Assembly: GCA_017543265.1 (NCBI GenBank)
Contig: JAFYGI010000006.1
Coordinates: 62,001 to 126,000 of the forward strand
Origin: Bacillota bacterium
GTDB lineage: Bacteria; Bacillota; Clostridia; Lachnospirales; CAG-274
DNA length: 64,000 nucleotides
Direction: 5' to 3'
The stretch's first letter is position 1, and every line of letters begins with the position of its first letter. The notes beneath the pieces were generated by a model, which worked only from the letters and a program-made list of their open reading frames with translations, was not told where the DNA came from and searched no databases. Made by a program: the position numbers and the translations under genes. This document shows positions 54,055 to 62,534 of this stretch, piece by piece.

Positions 54055-56316
54055 TTATTGTAAAACAAGCTTTTCGGTCAATGTAGCCTGAAGTATGATG
54101 GAAGCGTCCGTTGCGGTGATAAAGTTATCCTTGTCAACGTCACAGCGCTTTACAAAGTTAGCGTCCGTTGTCATGGGTGCAAGTGTGTATTGCAGCACCA
54201 TCAGGGCATCGGATGCGGTTATCATATTGTCGAGGTCCGCATCGCCGATCATCTCGTCGTTTTGTGGCGTTTCCCCGTCGTTTTTATAGCCGATGTAGTA
54301 AAGCTTGGCCTCGCCGCCGCCCTTGTTGGTGACGGTGTAGCTGCCTGCCTCCAGCGCCAGCGCCGCTGCGCTGTCCTGTGAGCTTGTGCCGGAAAGGATA
54401 GTGCCGACCTCCTTGCCCGCGCTGTTTGTAACAACAAGCTTGCGCTGTGTTGTGGAGCCCGAACAGGAAACTATGTTAAGCGTACCATTTTTCTCTGCCG
54501 TGAATTTTATTGTGCCGTTATTTGCAAAGCCGCCTACGCCCTCAAAGGTATAGGTCTTGCCGTTTACGGTCACGGTGCCTGTTTTGCCGCTTGCACTCAG
54601 CCCCTTGTCGGCTGTGAAGAATGTACCGCTGCCGTTTTCGCCGCCGAAGGAGGCTGCCGTGCTGCCGCTTGACGGGAAGTCGTAGTAATAGGTGCAGTCT
54701 ATGTTTACGCCGGGGTCTGTGGGATGCGGATCAACGGGATCGTCGGGGTCGATGGGGTCATCGGGATCGCCCGTACCGCCGCCGCCCGTGCTGCTGCCGT
54801 TTATGGCATTGTTAAGCACAAGCCCCGTTGTGTTCTTCTCGGAGCCCGCATTTTCCTCGACCGTGGTTTTACAGTTTTCGGCGGTCTCAAGGAAATAATT
54901 ATCGGTGTAGAACTTGTCCGAGGTATCAAAGTTGTCGTATGTCCAGCCGCCCAAAGTACAGGTGTAATCGGCCGCCGTAAGTTTGTAGTCCTTTGAGGGA
55001 GCGGCAAAATAATCCTTTTTCTCCATAGTGGATGCGCTGTATTCGTCAATATAATTGCCGTATGCCTTTATTACACCGCCGTCGTTTGAACTTAACGAGC
55101 CGCAGTTTTTGTCCGATGTAAGCATGGGACGGTAGGTGTTTTCAAAATAGTTGTTTTCCGCAAATACAGAGCTGTTGCAGGTCGCGCCTATGCCGTAACC
55201 CACTTTGTCGCCCTCGTGTGCGGTCACGTTATATTTGCTGTCGTAGTGTATGCCTACCGCATAGCCGACATTTTTGTAGTAGTTGTTGTAAATGTGGACA
55301 TCGTGCCAGCGTATACGCGGCAGACGCTGCTCGGCGTTGTCGAAAAAGTTGTGGTGATAGCTGTAGTGTCCGACATCCTCGCGGGATTTTGCACTGGAAC
55401 CCAAAAGACAGGTCTTGGCCGTTCTGGTAAAACGGTTGTAGCTTATCGTCACATAGTCGCTGCGCTTTGCATCACAGGAGCCGTCGCCGTGGTTTTTGTC
55501 ATACTCCTTGGGCGGGTCCTGAAAGCCCTGCGTATAGGTGTTGTCATGTATCCATACATGGGTGCTTTCCTGTATCTCCGTTGCATCCTCGTAGGGCGTG
55601 TCAAAGGTTATGTTCCTTATCTCGACATCGGCTGCGTGGGCTATCTTTATGCCCCAGGTGTAAAAGCTTGCATCCGTGCCCACACCCTCTATCGTAAGGC
55701 CTGCCGTGCCCTTTGTTTCGGTCATTTTTGTACTGTCAAGCCCCGAAAAGCCGCTTGCGTTTATTTTGCCGATAATACGGACAACAAGCGGCCTTGACTG
55801 CTTGCTGTGCGCATCGAGCACATTTGAAAGACCCGTTTTGCCGTAAAGTGAAACGGTGTTTTTGTTTGCGTCGTTGACATAGATAACATCCGCATTTGAC
55901 GGCAGCGTGCCGTCCGAAAGATATGCGCCGGGGGCATTTGTCGTGCCGAAAAACGCATAACCCGAGCGGTCATAGCTTTTTGAAAATGCGGTAAAGGTAA
56001 AGGCCTCCGCCTCGTTTTCCGTGCCGTTGGCAACGGGTACGACCTTGACGGTGTATTCGGTATTGCCTTTAAGACCGAGCGGCTCGACACGGTAGTTTCC
56101 GCTGCCGTCCGTCCTTATAAGCGCGGTGTCTGTTTTGGTAAAATCGGTGCCGTTTTCCGAGACATAGGCGTTGTAATCGCCGCTGCCCGCAAACTCGCCC
56201 CATACGCTTTCAAAGCCGCTGCCCGAAGTGACCGTGGGTGCCGCATGGACATTTGTAAGCCCGAAACTGCCAAATAGCATTGACAGGGAAACAATGCCCG
56301 ATATAAATTTTTTCAT
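54055..56316 (-). CDS. Secreted pectate lyase (PL1) with C-terminal dockerin
   Basis: 753 aa. Signal peptide (1-25). A fibronectin-III-like domain (about 28-110) precedes the PL1 beta-helix (about 140-480), which has HVWIHDNTYTQG, calcium-site GDGSCDAKRSDYVTISYNRF and catalytic-arginine motif RLPRIRW then VHIYNNYYKNVGY. A Gly/Asp/Pro linker (about 505-540), a beta-rich, possibly carbohydrate-binding module (about 541-675) and a type I dockerin (GDADLDNMITASDALMVLQ, CDVDKDNFITATDASIILQ) follow. PL1 enzymes cut polygalacturonate by beta-elimination. SD AAGGAG. Single gene. Confidence 0.95.
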   Translation of the reverse strand: MKKFISGIVSLSMLFGSFGLTNVHAAPTVTSGSGFESVWGEFAGSGDYNAYVSENGTDFTKTDTALIRTDGSGNYRVEPLGLKGNTEYTVKVVPVANGTENEAEAFTFTAFSKSYDRSGYAFFGTTNAPGAYLSDGTLPSNADVIYVNDANKNTVSLYGKTGLSNVLDAHSKQSRPLVVRIIGKINASGFSGLDSTKMTETKGTAGLTIEGVGTDASFYTWGIKIAHAADVEIRNITFDTPYEDATEIQESTHVWIHDNTYTQGFQDPPKEYDKNHGDGSCDAKRSDYVTISYNRFTRTAKTCLLGSSAKSREDVGHYSYHHNFFDNAEQRLPRIRWHDVHIYNNYYKNVGYAVGIHYDSKYNVTAHEGDKVGYGIGATCNSSVFAENNYFENTYRPMLTSDKNCGSLSSNDGGVIKAYGNYIDEYSASTMEKKDYFAAPSKDYKLTAADYTCTLGGWTYDNFDTSDKFYTDNYFLETAENCKTTVEENAGSEKNTTGLVLNNAINGSSTGGGGTGDPDDPIDPDDPVDPHPTDPGVNIDCTYYYDFPSSGSTAASFGGENGSGTFFTADKGLSASGKTGTVTVNGKTYTFEGVGGFANNGTIKFTAEKNGTLNIVSCSGSTTQRKLVVTNSAGKEVGTILSGTSSQDSAAALALEAGSYTVTNKGGGEAKLYYIGYKNDGETPQNDEMIGDADLDNMITASDALMVLQYTLAPMTTDANFVKRCDVDKDNFITATDASIILQATLTEKLVLQ

Positions 56317-56361
56317 TTTTCCATTACTCCTTATTAAACGGTGTTTTTTTTGCCATAATAA

Positions 56362-56390
56362 ATTTTATCATACAGGCACAAAATATTCAA
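56362..56390 (-). promoter_or_regulatory. Promoter of the pectate lyase gene
   Basis: On the minus strand TTGAAT (56390-56385), 17 bp, TAAAAT (56367-56362). Confidence 0.65.
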
Positions 56391-56417
56391 TGATAAATTT
56401 TGAAAGGAGCATAAAAA

Positions 56418-56609
56418 ATGAAAGGAAAGAAAATACCGACTGCGGAGGATATAATGAAGTACGAAATAGCGGGGGAGCTGGGGCTGACAGACAAGATAAA
56501 GCAGTTTGGCTGGAAAAGCCTTACCGCAAAGGAAAGCGGCAGGATAGGCGGCATAATGGCAAAACGCAAAAAGGACAGCAGGGCGGGAAAAAAGCTGGAG
56601 GAAAGGTGA
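56418..56609 (+). CDS. Small acid-soluble spore protein, alpha/beta type
   Basis: 63 aa. The core MKYEIAGELGLTDKIKQFGW followed by KSLTAKESGRIGGIMAKRKK matches the SASP pattern (KyEiA.ELG, then G-x-L-T-A-K-x-x-G-x-x-GG). SASPs coat spore DNA and are cut at germination by Gpr at a Glu-containing site, here perhaps YEIAGE. The Lys-rich N and C termini are unusual in extent. SD GAAAGGAG. CATAATA at 56354-56360 resembles a sigma-G -10, but I see no good -35, so this is unproven. Shows the organism makes spores. Confidence 0.88.
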   Translation: MKGKKIPTAEDIMKYEIAGELGLTDKIKQFGWKSLTAKESGRIGGIMAKRKKDSRAGKKLEER

Positions 56610-56636
56610 GGCCCGAAACGGGAAACGGCCGCCGAT

Positions 56637-56665
56637 TTGACAATCGCACGAAAATTTGTTATTAT
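56637..56665 (+). promoter_or_regulatory. Promoter of the DUF2156 gene
   Basis: TTGACA (56637-56642), 17 bp, TATTAT (56660-56665), 34 bp before the start. Confidence 0.75.
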
Positions 56666-56699
56666 ATTCCTCGTGGAAAAAATATAAGAGGATAATTCT

Positions 56700-57587
56700 A
56701 TGCTGACATTCAAACCCGTGGAACTGTCAGATAAACCGATATTTGACAAGTTTTACAAAAGGACAAACTACTTTTTATGTGCATACTGCTTTACGGATAT
56801 ATTTATATGGAAAAATGCGTATAAGACCGCATTTGCCGTGGAGGACGGCTTTATATACCTTACCTTTGAGGACGGCGGCATGACGATGTTTTCCGCGCCT
56901 ATGGGCGAGGGGGACTACAGGGCGGCACTTTTGCGCCTGAAAGAGTACGCGGACAGTATCTCACAGCCGTTTTGTATAGATACGATCCCGCCCGAATATA
57001 AAATAAAGACGGAGCAGGCCATGCCGGGGTATTTTGACTTTGTACGGGAGCGCGATTATGCGGATTATATCTACTCCGCGGAAAAGCTTATGTACCTTAA
57101 GGGCAAAAAGCTTCACGGCAAGCGCAACCATATAAACAAATTTTTGCAGACCTACGATAACTGGAGCTATGAGCCGCTTACGGACGATAACACAAAGGAG
57201 TTTTTCGACTATCAGCTGGATTGGTGCAAGGATAACCCCGACGATTTTCTGGGCGAGACCTGTGCGGTATCGGCGGCGCTCAGAAACCGCACGGCGCTTG
57301 GCATAAAGGGTGGTCTGTTAAGGCTTGACGGCCGTATAATTGCCGTTACGCTCGGCAGCGAGACCTTTCCCGACACCTTTACCGTGCATATAGAAAAGGC
57401 CGACCACACGATACCCGGTGCGTATCAGATGATAAACCAACAGTTTGCACTTAATAATTTTGAAAAATACACTTATATAGACCGCGAGGAGGATCTGGGC
57501 ATAGAGGGACTGCGCAAGGCAAAGCTTTCCTACTTCCCCGATTTTATTGCCGAGGTGTACTCCGCGCGTCCGAGAGAGCGGGGATAA
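56700..57587 (+). CDS. DUF2156-family protein (phosphatidylglycerol lysyltransferase C-terminal-like)
   Basis: 295 aa, soluble. Two GNAT-like halves. YSAEKLMYLKGKKLHGKRNH is the DUF2156 hallmark, followed by GLLRLDGRIIAVTLGSE, NQQFAL and YIDREEDLGIEGLRKAKLSY. Related domains in MprF transfer aminoacyl groups from tRNA to lipids, but the flippase domain is absent here and the true acceptor is unknown. It is followed after 1 nt by a GNAT gene. Confidence 0.88.
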   Translation: MLTFKPVELSDKPIFDKFYKRTNYFLCAYCFTDIFIWKNAYKTAFAVEDGFIYLTFEDGGMTMFSAPMGEGDYRAALLRLKEYADSISQPFCIDTIPPEYKIKTEQAMPGYFDFVRERDYADYIYSAEKLMYLKGKKLHGKRNHINKFLQTYDNWSYEPLTDDNTKEFFDYQLDWCKDNPDDFLGETCAVSAALRNRTALGIKGGLLRLDGRIIAVTLGSETFPDTFTVHIEKADHTIPGAYQMINQQFALNNFEKYTYIDREEDLGIEGLRKAKLSYFPDFIAEVYSARPRERG

Positions 57588-57588
57588 T

Positions 57589-58365
57589 ATGGAAGAAATG
57601 CGTTTTGCCGTTCCCGCCGATGCCCCCGATGTGCGCGGGCTGTGGAATATTGCCTTTGGTGAGGATGCGGATTTTAACGACTGGTATTTTAAAAACAAAT
57701 TTGATACGGGCAATACGCTTTTATCCTTTTGTGACGGCACGCTTGCCGCAATGGTGCAGATGCCCGTGTACGAGATAAAGGGCATAGGCCGCCTGACCTA
57801 CATATACGGTGCGGCCACCCGCCCCGACCTGCGCGGCCGTGGCATTATGACAAGGCTTATCGAAAAAAGCTTTGCACTTGACAAGCAAAACGGCATGGCA
57901 GGCTCCATGCTTATCCCCGCCGATAAAGGCCTGTTTGCTTTTTATAAAAGGCTTGGCTACAGCGAGGCCTTTTTTGTGCGTAATTCTATATATACCGCAG
58001 CCCCCGCCGAAATGCGCCGTGCGGACAAAAGCGACACCGCGCTTTTAAACCGTATCTACGAAACATCGCTTTTAGATCTGCCGCATCCCGTGCGGGACGA
58101 GGGGTACTGGCACAGTCAGATAGATATGTTCAATGCCCTTGGCGGCTATGTTTATACCGACGGCAAGGCCTATGCCTTTGGCATGGAGGACGGCATACAG
58201 GAGCTTATGGGACAAAATGCGGGCGAGCTTGCCGCAGGTATTGCCTTAAAGCTGAAAAAACCCGCCATAAAGGCTGCCGAGCAGGGGGGAGACACCTCAC
58301 TCGGTATGGTACGCCTCTATGACGGGCAAATTGACAAGATGTATTTTAATCTTATGTACAATTAG
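57589..58365 (+). CDS. GNAT-family acetyltransferase, Eis-like
   Basis: 258 aa. The N-terminal GNAT domain has the acetyl-CoA motif TRPDLRGRGIMTRLIEKSF (about 79-100) and FYKRLGYSEA. A second domain (about 140-258) includes a possible SCP2-like end (LKLKKPAIKAAEQGG). Proteins of this layout include Eis-like N-acetyltransferases; the substrate is unknown. ATG 57589 starts 1 nt after the DUF2156 stop, so the two are coupled and may work on one substrate. Confidence 0.85.
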   Translation: MEEMRFAVPADAPDVRGLWNIAFGEDADFNDWYFKNKFDTGNTLLSFCDGTLAAMVQMPVYEIKGIGRLTYIYGAATRPDLRGRGIMTRLIEKSFALDKQNGMAGSMLIPADKGLFAFYKRLGYSEAFFVRNSIYTAAPAEMRRADKSDTALLNRIYETSLLDLPHPVRDEGYWHSQIDMFNALGGYVYTDGKAYAFGMEDGIQELMGQNAGELAAGIALKLKKPAIKAAEQGGDTSLGMVRLYDGQIDKMYFNLMYN

Positions 58366-58368
58366 TAA

Positions 58369-58422
58369 AAGGCTGCCGCAGCCCGAAAACATCTTTTATC
58401 GGGCAATGCGGCGCTTTTTTAT
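58369..58422. terminator. Terminator between the GNAT gene and the convergent membrane gene
   Basis: Nested stems GCCGCA/TGCGGC and GCCCGA/TCGGGC followed by TTTTTT on the plus strand; TTTTAC on the minus strand. Confidence 0.8.
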
Positions 58423-59075
58423 ATCTGTTTGATCTTTGCCGTGTCGGGTACACGCGCAAGGATGTATTCAAGCACGAAGTCAAGATCGTCCTTGTCCGCG
58501 TATATCTGGTTGTTGCTGAACGGTGCATTTACATATATGATATTGCGCCTTTTTATCGACTTTACACGTTTGACGTGCGCAAAATCGGTGGCAAGGCTGT
58601 CGCGCGTGGCCGCAAGTATGCCCGCGCCCTTTGCGGTAAGGGTCCCGCCTGCCAGGGCTGCCAGCGCACCCATTGCTTTTGCCTTGTCGAACTGCTCCTT
58701 CATCTGTCTGTGAACTATCCCCTCGTCATCCATCTCAAATATGACCATATACTTCATGCCATACTGCTTTGCAACGATAAAATAGGCAATAAGTCCCAGA
58801 AACTCCATAAAAAGACACAGCAGCAAAAAGCCCCTCGACAGGTCTATAAAGCCGTCAAGCTCAAAGCCGTTTTCTATAAGGTCCATAATAAAGGTCAGGG
58901 CGTACACCGCAAAAAAGGAAATGCCTATGACCTTCCAGATAGTAAACAGCAGCGACGGATTGCGCAGCATATCAAACTCGTACGTCCAGCGGTATTTGCC
59001 GTCCGCACATAAGCAGATATTCTCCGTTACCATTTTTCCCTGCGGTTTTTCGTTTACCGTATTTTTCTCTGCCAT
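58419..59075 (-). CDS. Membrane protein with two N-terminal helices, unknown (218 aa)
   Basis: Helices near 43-63 and 80-103, then a cytoplasmic part with an Ala/Gly-rich stretch (GALAALAGGTLTAKGAG) and a beta region (VKRVKSIKRRNIIYVNAPFSNNQIY). The IIYVNAPFSNNQIYADKDD end reads like a PH-like beta-sheet domain (bPH), which is a guess. ATG 59075 with GGGTGG. Third gene of the SLH cassette, 12 bp after the zinc-ribbon gene. Confidence 0.75.
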   Translation of the reverse strand: MAEKNTVNEKPQGKMVTENICLCADGKYRWTYEFDMLRNPSLLFTIWKVIGISFFAVYALTFIMDLIENGFELDGFIDLSRGFLLLCLFMEFLGLIAYFIVAKQYGMKYMVIFEMDDEGIVHRQMKEQFDKAKAMGALAALAGGTLTAKGAGILAATRDSLATDFAHVKRVKSIKRRNIIYVNAPFSNNQIYADKDDLDFVLEYILARVPDTAKIKQI

Positions 59076-59087
59076 ACGCACCACCCT

Positions 59088-59663
59088 TTACTTTATGATG
59101 GGTACCTTGCAGCGCTTGCAGGTATCCTGCGTAATGTCGTTTTTTATACCGCATACGGGGCAGATGACATAGGTGTCGTTGGTCTTGTCGTACTTTTCGT
59201 AGTAGTTGTTGAACTGCGGATAGTACCTTACCCTGTCGCCCACGTTAAGGTATTCGTAATAGGGGTTTATGCTGGCGGATATTTTCTTTTTCTTGCCGCT
59301 GTCGGTGCGCAGCTCGACCGTGCGATAGGTCTGCGTGGAGTCGCTGTTGGGGTCTCTGCGCTTTACTTCGGTGTACTTGTTGACTACCACGCCGTCCCAT
59401 TGGCGCTTGGTCTTTTGCGATATAAAGCTTATGATATTTATTACAAGAAATACCGCCGAAATGCCGAAGCCTACCGCAACAAGGCTGTTGTCATCGTTTT
59501 TAACGCTTAAGATTATACAGATAACTATCGGCGCAAGTATAAGCAGGATAAAAAATATCGCAGCCGCCCTTTTGTTCTTTTTCAGCGCAGCCTGTACCGC
59601 AGGGTCGTATATTTTGTCCGAAAAGCCCACATAAAGGTTGTCGTTTCCGTTAAAATCAAGCAT
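59088..59663 (-). CDS. Membrane protein with C-terminal zinc ribbon (191 aa)
   Basis: Two membrane helices (about 33-53 and 62-83). A beta-rich domain follows (about 90-160; DGVVVNKYTEVK, YRTVELRTDSGKKKKI, GDRVRYYPQ), like small DUF7489-type soluble domains in spirit, though I cannot name it. A zinc ribbon VICPVCG...DTCKRCKV ends the protein. SD GGAGGG. Sits 18 bp after the SLH gene, so same transcript. Confidence 0.75.
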   Translation of the reverse strand: MLDFNGNDNLYVGFSDKIYDPAVQAALKKNKRAAAIFFILLILAPIVICIILSVKNDDNSLVAVGFGISAVFLVINIISFISQKTKRQWDGVVVNKYTEVKRRDPNSDSTQTYRTVELRTDSGKKKKISASINPYYEYLNVGDRVRYYPQFNNYYEKYDKTNDTYVICPVCGIKNDITQDTCKRCKVPIIK

Positions 59664-59681
59664 ATTATCCCTCCGTTTCCG

Positions 59682-62417
59682 TTAATTTCTTTGTGTATCA
59701 TTGGTTTCAAGTCCCGAATCGGATGATGTATATACCTTTGCAACGTCTTCAAGCTCTTTTCCGCTTACACTTTGCACGTTTGTTATCTCAAGGTCGGGGT
59801 CAAACGGCGTGTTCTTGCCGTCGCTGCCGCTTGTATCCTGGTCTTTGTCTTTGTCCTTGTCCTCGTCCAGATATGGCTTTGCAAGCTCTGCTATCTGCGG
59901 GGTATATATCTTGTTTTCAACAAGGAATTTATAGAAATCTCCCCTGTTTTTGGAGCCGCACTCCACAAACATAGATACCATATAGGCAAGGAAGGAGTTG
60001 TCGTCCGAATCCTTAAATTCGGGACCCTTTACATAATTGCCTTTTTTGTCTTTAAGTGCTTCGCTGAGCCACTCTCTTATCCTGAAAATGGAGTTGAGCT
60101 TCTGTGCTATGGTAGGTCTTGTCTTTAACTTGCCGTCGCCCATCCATATCCTGTCTTCAAGCAGGTTATACTCGTCACAGTATTTGATAAACTTGCGTAT
60201 ATCCTTTTTGCGTGCCTGTATGGTCTTTTCGTTTTTATAGCGCTTTTCAAAGTATTTCTTTACATCCGAGTCCGAAACGCCCTTTGAATTAAGTCTGTTA
60301 AGGCCGCCCTTCATCTTTTCGCAGATGATGCCCCATTGGCCGGAGTCCACCTGACCCTCTTCGTTCATCCACTTTGCGTAGTATTTCTCGTATGTCCATT
60401 CCATCATGTCGTCGGCAAAGATATCGCCCATCTTGTCAACCAGCTTGCCGAATTTTTCCGCCTTGTCAACATACGGCATTACACTCTTTTCATAGTTTTT
60501 GACCATTTCAAGTATGGCCTTGCCGTAGGCCTCGGGCTTGCCCTCCTTTACGGCATCGTAGGCCTCCTTGCCGTTGTCGCCCATATTGCTGCCGAGTGCC
60601 TTTGCAAACGGATTTGCCTCGCTGTCCTCGCCGGTGATAAAGTCCTTGCTGCCGTCTTTAAGTATCTTGTCCATAGCATAATCGCTTATGCCGTTTGCTA
60701 TCTTTGCGGTCAGGGTACCCGTATCGCCGTCCATAGCTGCCGTAAGTATCTCGCCCTTGGTGTCGTGTGAAAGGATGTATCTTGCGATAGCGCCGCCGTA
60801 CTGGTTTCTGCCAAAGCCGTACTCCGACAGCGAATCGTCGATTATCTCGGAAAGGTTCTTGCGAAGCTCTTCCTCCGAAACGCCGCGCATTACCTCCTGC
60901 TGTGCCGCCTTTTCGCACCATATGTCCATAAGCTCCTCATCGCTCATTTCGCCTAAGATATGGCCGCTGTAGTGCGATGTTTCATAGGTATATGTGCCGT
61001 TTGCCAGCGCATCTGGGTCGGGCAGGATATAAAACGGCGTGTCGCCGTCCAGAACACTCATTGCGATAAGGTTTTTGCGCCTGTCTTCGGGTATGTCGGA
61101 TACGTCAAAGGATACCGTGTCGTATTTGTCAAGTATTACATGACCCGATGTATCGCTGTCCGCCTCAATGCCCTGAAGCGGTGTGAACGAGGATGTCTTG
61201 TACTCGTCCAGCTCCGTGGTGGACATGGTTACCTTTTTGACCTCGGACGGAGAAACAGGCTCTGTATCCTCGTCGCTTGTCTGTGTCTTTGGCTTTTCCT
61301 TTTCCTCCTCAACGGGCTTTTGGCCTGTGCGCGGTGTGGTGTCAAGCTTGTCGGCCATTCTTACCGCAATGGCGATGGCCTGCTCCTTGGTAAGCGTGCC
61401 CGCGGGTACGAACATATTGTTGCCCATGCCCGTTATAACACCGTTTGCAGCCATGTATTCAACGCTGTCCCTTGCGTAGGGGCGTATGTCGTCATAGTCG
61501 GAAAAACGGCTGCTGCTGTTGTATTCAAGCGCGTAGTCGTTGTTGAGGGTCCAGCCCTCGAAAACTGTCTTTTTGTATGCGCGGGTAAGCATAGCCGCCG
61601 CCTGCTCCCTTGTAAGGTCGCTGTTGGGCGAGAAAGTATTGGCCGACGTGCCCGCAACTATATCCGCATTGTATGCCTTTAAAACATAGCTGTCGGAGCT
61701 GTCGTTAAACGGGTTTGAGCCCGCCGAGAGCGTATCGCCCGACATATATTCGTATACCTTTACCGCGATAGCCGCAAAATGCCCCCTTATAATGGGCTTA
61801 CGCAAATCGTCGCCGTAAAGTGCCTCGGGTATAAGGCCGAGGGTCTCGGCGCGGTTTATATCGCCTTTTGCCCAGTCCGAGCAGTAATATTTTTGCGGCG
61901 TTGTCTGCTGCTCGCTGCTTTGCTGTTTTTGAGGCTTGCTTGTGGAATACTGACCTATGTCGGCATCGTCCACCCATTCGCCGCGCAGCTCTACCATACC
62001 GCCCGAAGCGCCCTCATTCCAGCTGGCTGTATCCCAGTCGGAGTCCTTTACATAATACGAGCCGGGGCCGACAACGATATCGGGATAGCAGTCCCAATAG
62101 GTGTTGCCGTTTCTGCCGTAGGCAAGAAATGTGCCCACGGGCTCCCTCGTGTCCGAACTGTACAGGCTTATGGAGCCGGGCTTTGCGCCCTTGCCGTTGT
62201 TCCAGTGATAAATGGTTATCACATCCAGCCTTATGGGCTGGGGCAGGGTGAACTCCGCGTGTGCATCGGGGCCGTTATATACGGCATCGGTATTGAAGTT
62301 GGAGCTGAGCAGCTTGTAGTCGTCCACGCTCTGCGCATATACACAGGCGGTGGGGACAACACAGGCTGTCATACATACGGCCAGCACGGCCGCCAATAAT
62401 CTCTTAGGTTTAAACAT
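59682..62417 (-). CDS. Large secreted SLH-domain protein (911 aa)
   Basis: Signal peptide (1-29), then a beta-sandwich domain (about 33-155; LDVITIYHWNNGKGAKPGSI, GSYYVKDSDWDTASWNE) with a discoidin/NPCBM-like feel. Three SLH repeats follow (about 180-360; GDINRAETLGLIP, NPFNDSSDSYVLKAYNADI, RFSDYDDIRPYARDSVEYMA). After an acidic Pro/Lys/Glu linker (about 365-400) come a small beta segment, a long helical region (about 500-860) and an Asp/Lys repeat (DEDKDKDKDQD). The SLH repeats anchor it to the wall; the helical part is unknown. SD AAAGGGGG. Confidence 0.88.
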   Translation of the reverse strand: MFKPKRLLAAVLAVCMTACVVPTACVYAQSVDDYKLLSSNFNTDAVYNGPDAHAEFTLPQPIRLDVITIYHWNNGKGAKPGSISLYSSDTREPVGTFLAYGRNGNTYWDCYPDIVVGPGSYYVKDSDWDTASWNEGASGGMVELRGEWVDDADIGQYSTSKPQKQQSSEQQTTPQKYYCSDWAKGDINRAETLGLIPEALYGDDLRKPIIRGHFAAIAVKVYEYMSGDTLSAGSNPFNDSSDSYVLKAYNADIVAGTSANTFSPNSDLTREQAAAMLTRAYKKTVFEGWTLNNDYALEYNSSSRFSDYDDIRPYARDSVEYMAANGVITGMGNNMFVPAGTLTKEQAIAIAVRMADKLDTTPRTGQKPVEEEKEKPKTQTSDEDTEPVSPSEVKKVTMSTTELDEYKTSSFTPLQGIEADSDTSGHVILDKYDTVSFDVSDIPEDRRKNLIAMSVLDGDTPFYILPDPDALANGTYTYETSHYSGHILGEMSDEELMDIWCEKAAQQEVMRGVSEEELRKNLSEIIDDSLSEYGFGRNQYGGAIARYILSHDTKGEILTAAMDGDTGTLTAKIANGISDYAMDKILKDGSKDFITGEDSEANPFAKALGSNMGDNGKEAYDAVKEGKPEAYGKAILEMVKNYEKSVMPYVDKAEKFGKLVDKMGDIFADDMMEWTYEKYYAKWMNEEGQVDSGQWGIICEKMKGGLNRLNSKGVSDSDVKKYFEKRYKNEKTIQARKKDIRKFIKYCDEYNLLEDRIWMGDGKLKTRPTIAQKLNSIFRIREWLSEALKDKKGNYVKGPEFKDSDDNSFLAYMVSMFVECGSKNRGDFYKFLVENKIYTPQIAELAKPYLDEDKDKDKDQDTSGSDGKNTPFDPDLEITNVQSVSGKELEDVAKVYTSSDSGLETNDTQRN

Positions 62418-62453
62418 ATTATTTCCCCCTTTCGGTTTGCCGTTTATATTTAC

Positions 62454-62462
62454 ATTTTAGCA
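62454..62462 (-). promoter_or_regulatory. Extended -10 promoter of the SLH cassette
   Basis: On the minus strand TGC-TAAAAT (62462-62454), an extended -10. At the -35 position is only the T run of the aroA terminator. Confidence 0.5.
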
Positions 62463-62472
62463 TATATCCGCA

Positions 62473-62527
62473 AACAAAAAAAGTGATGACAAAAAACTTT
62501 CAATGAAAATTTATTTTGTCATCACAA
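62473..62527 (-). terminator. Terminator of the tyrA-aroA operon
   Basis: 12-bp stem GTGATGACAAAA/TTTTGTCATCAC followed on the minus strand by TTTTTTTG, 8 bp after the aroA stop. Confidence 0.9.
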
Positions 62528-62534
62528 ATTTGCG

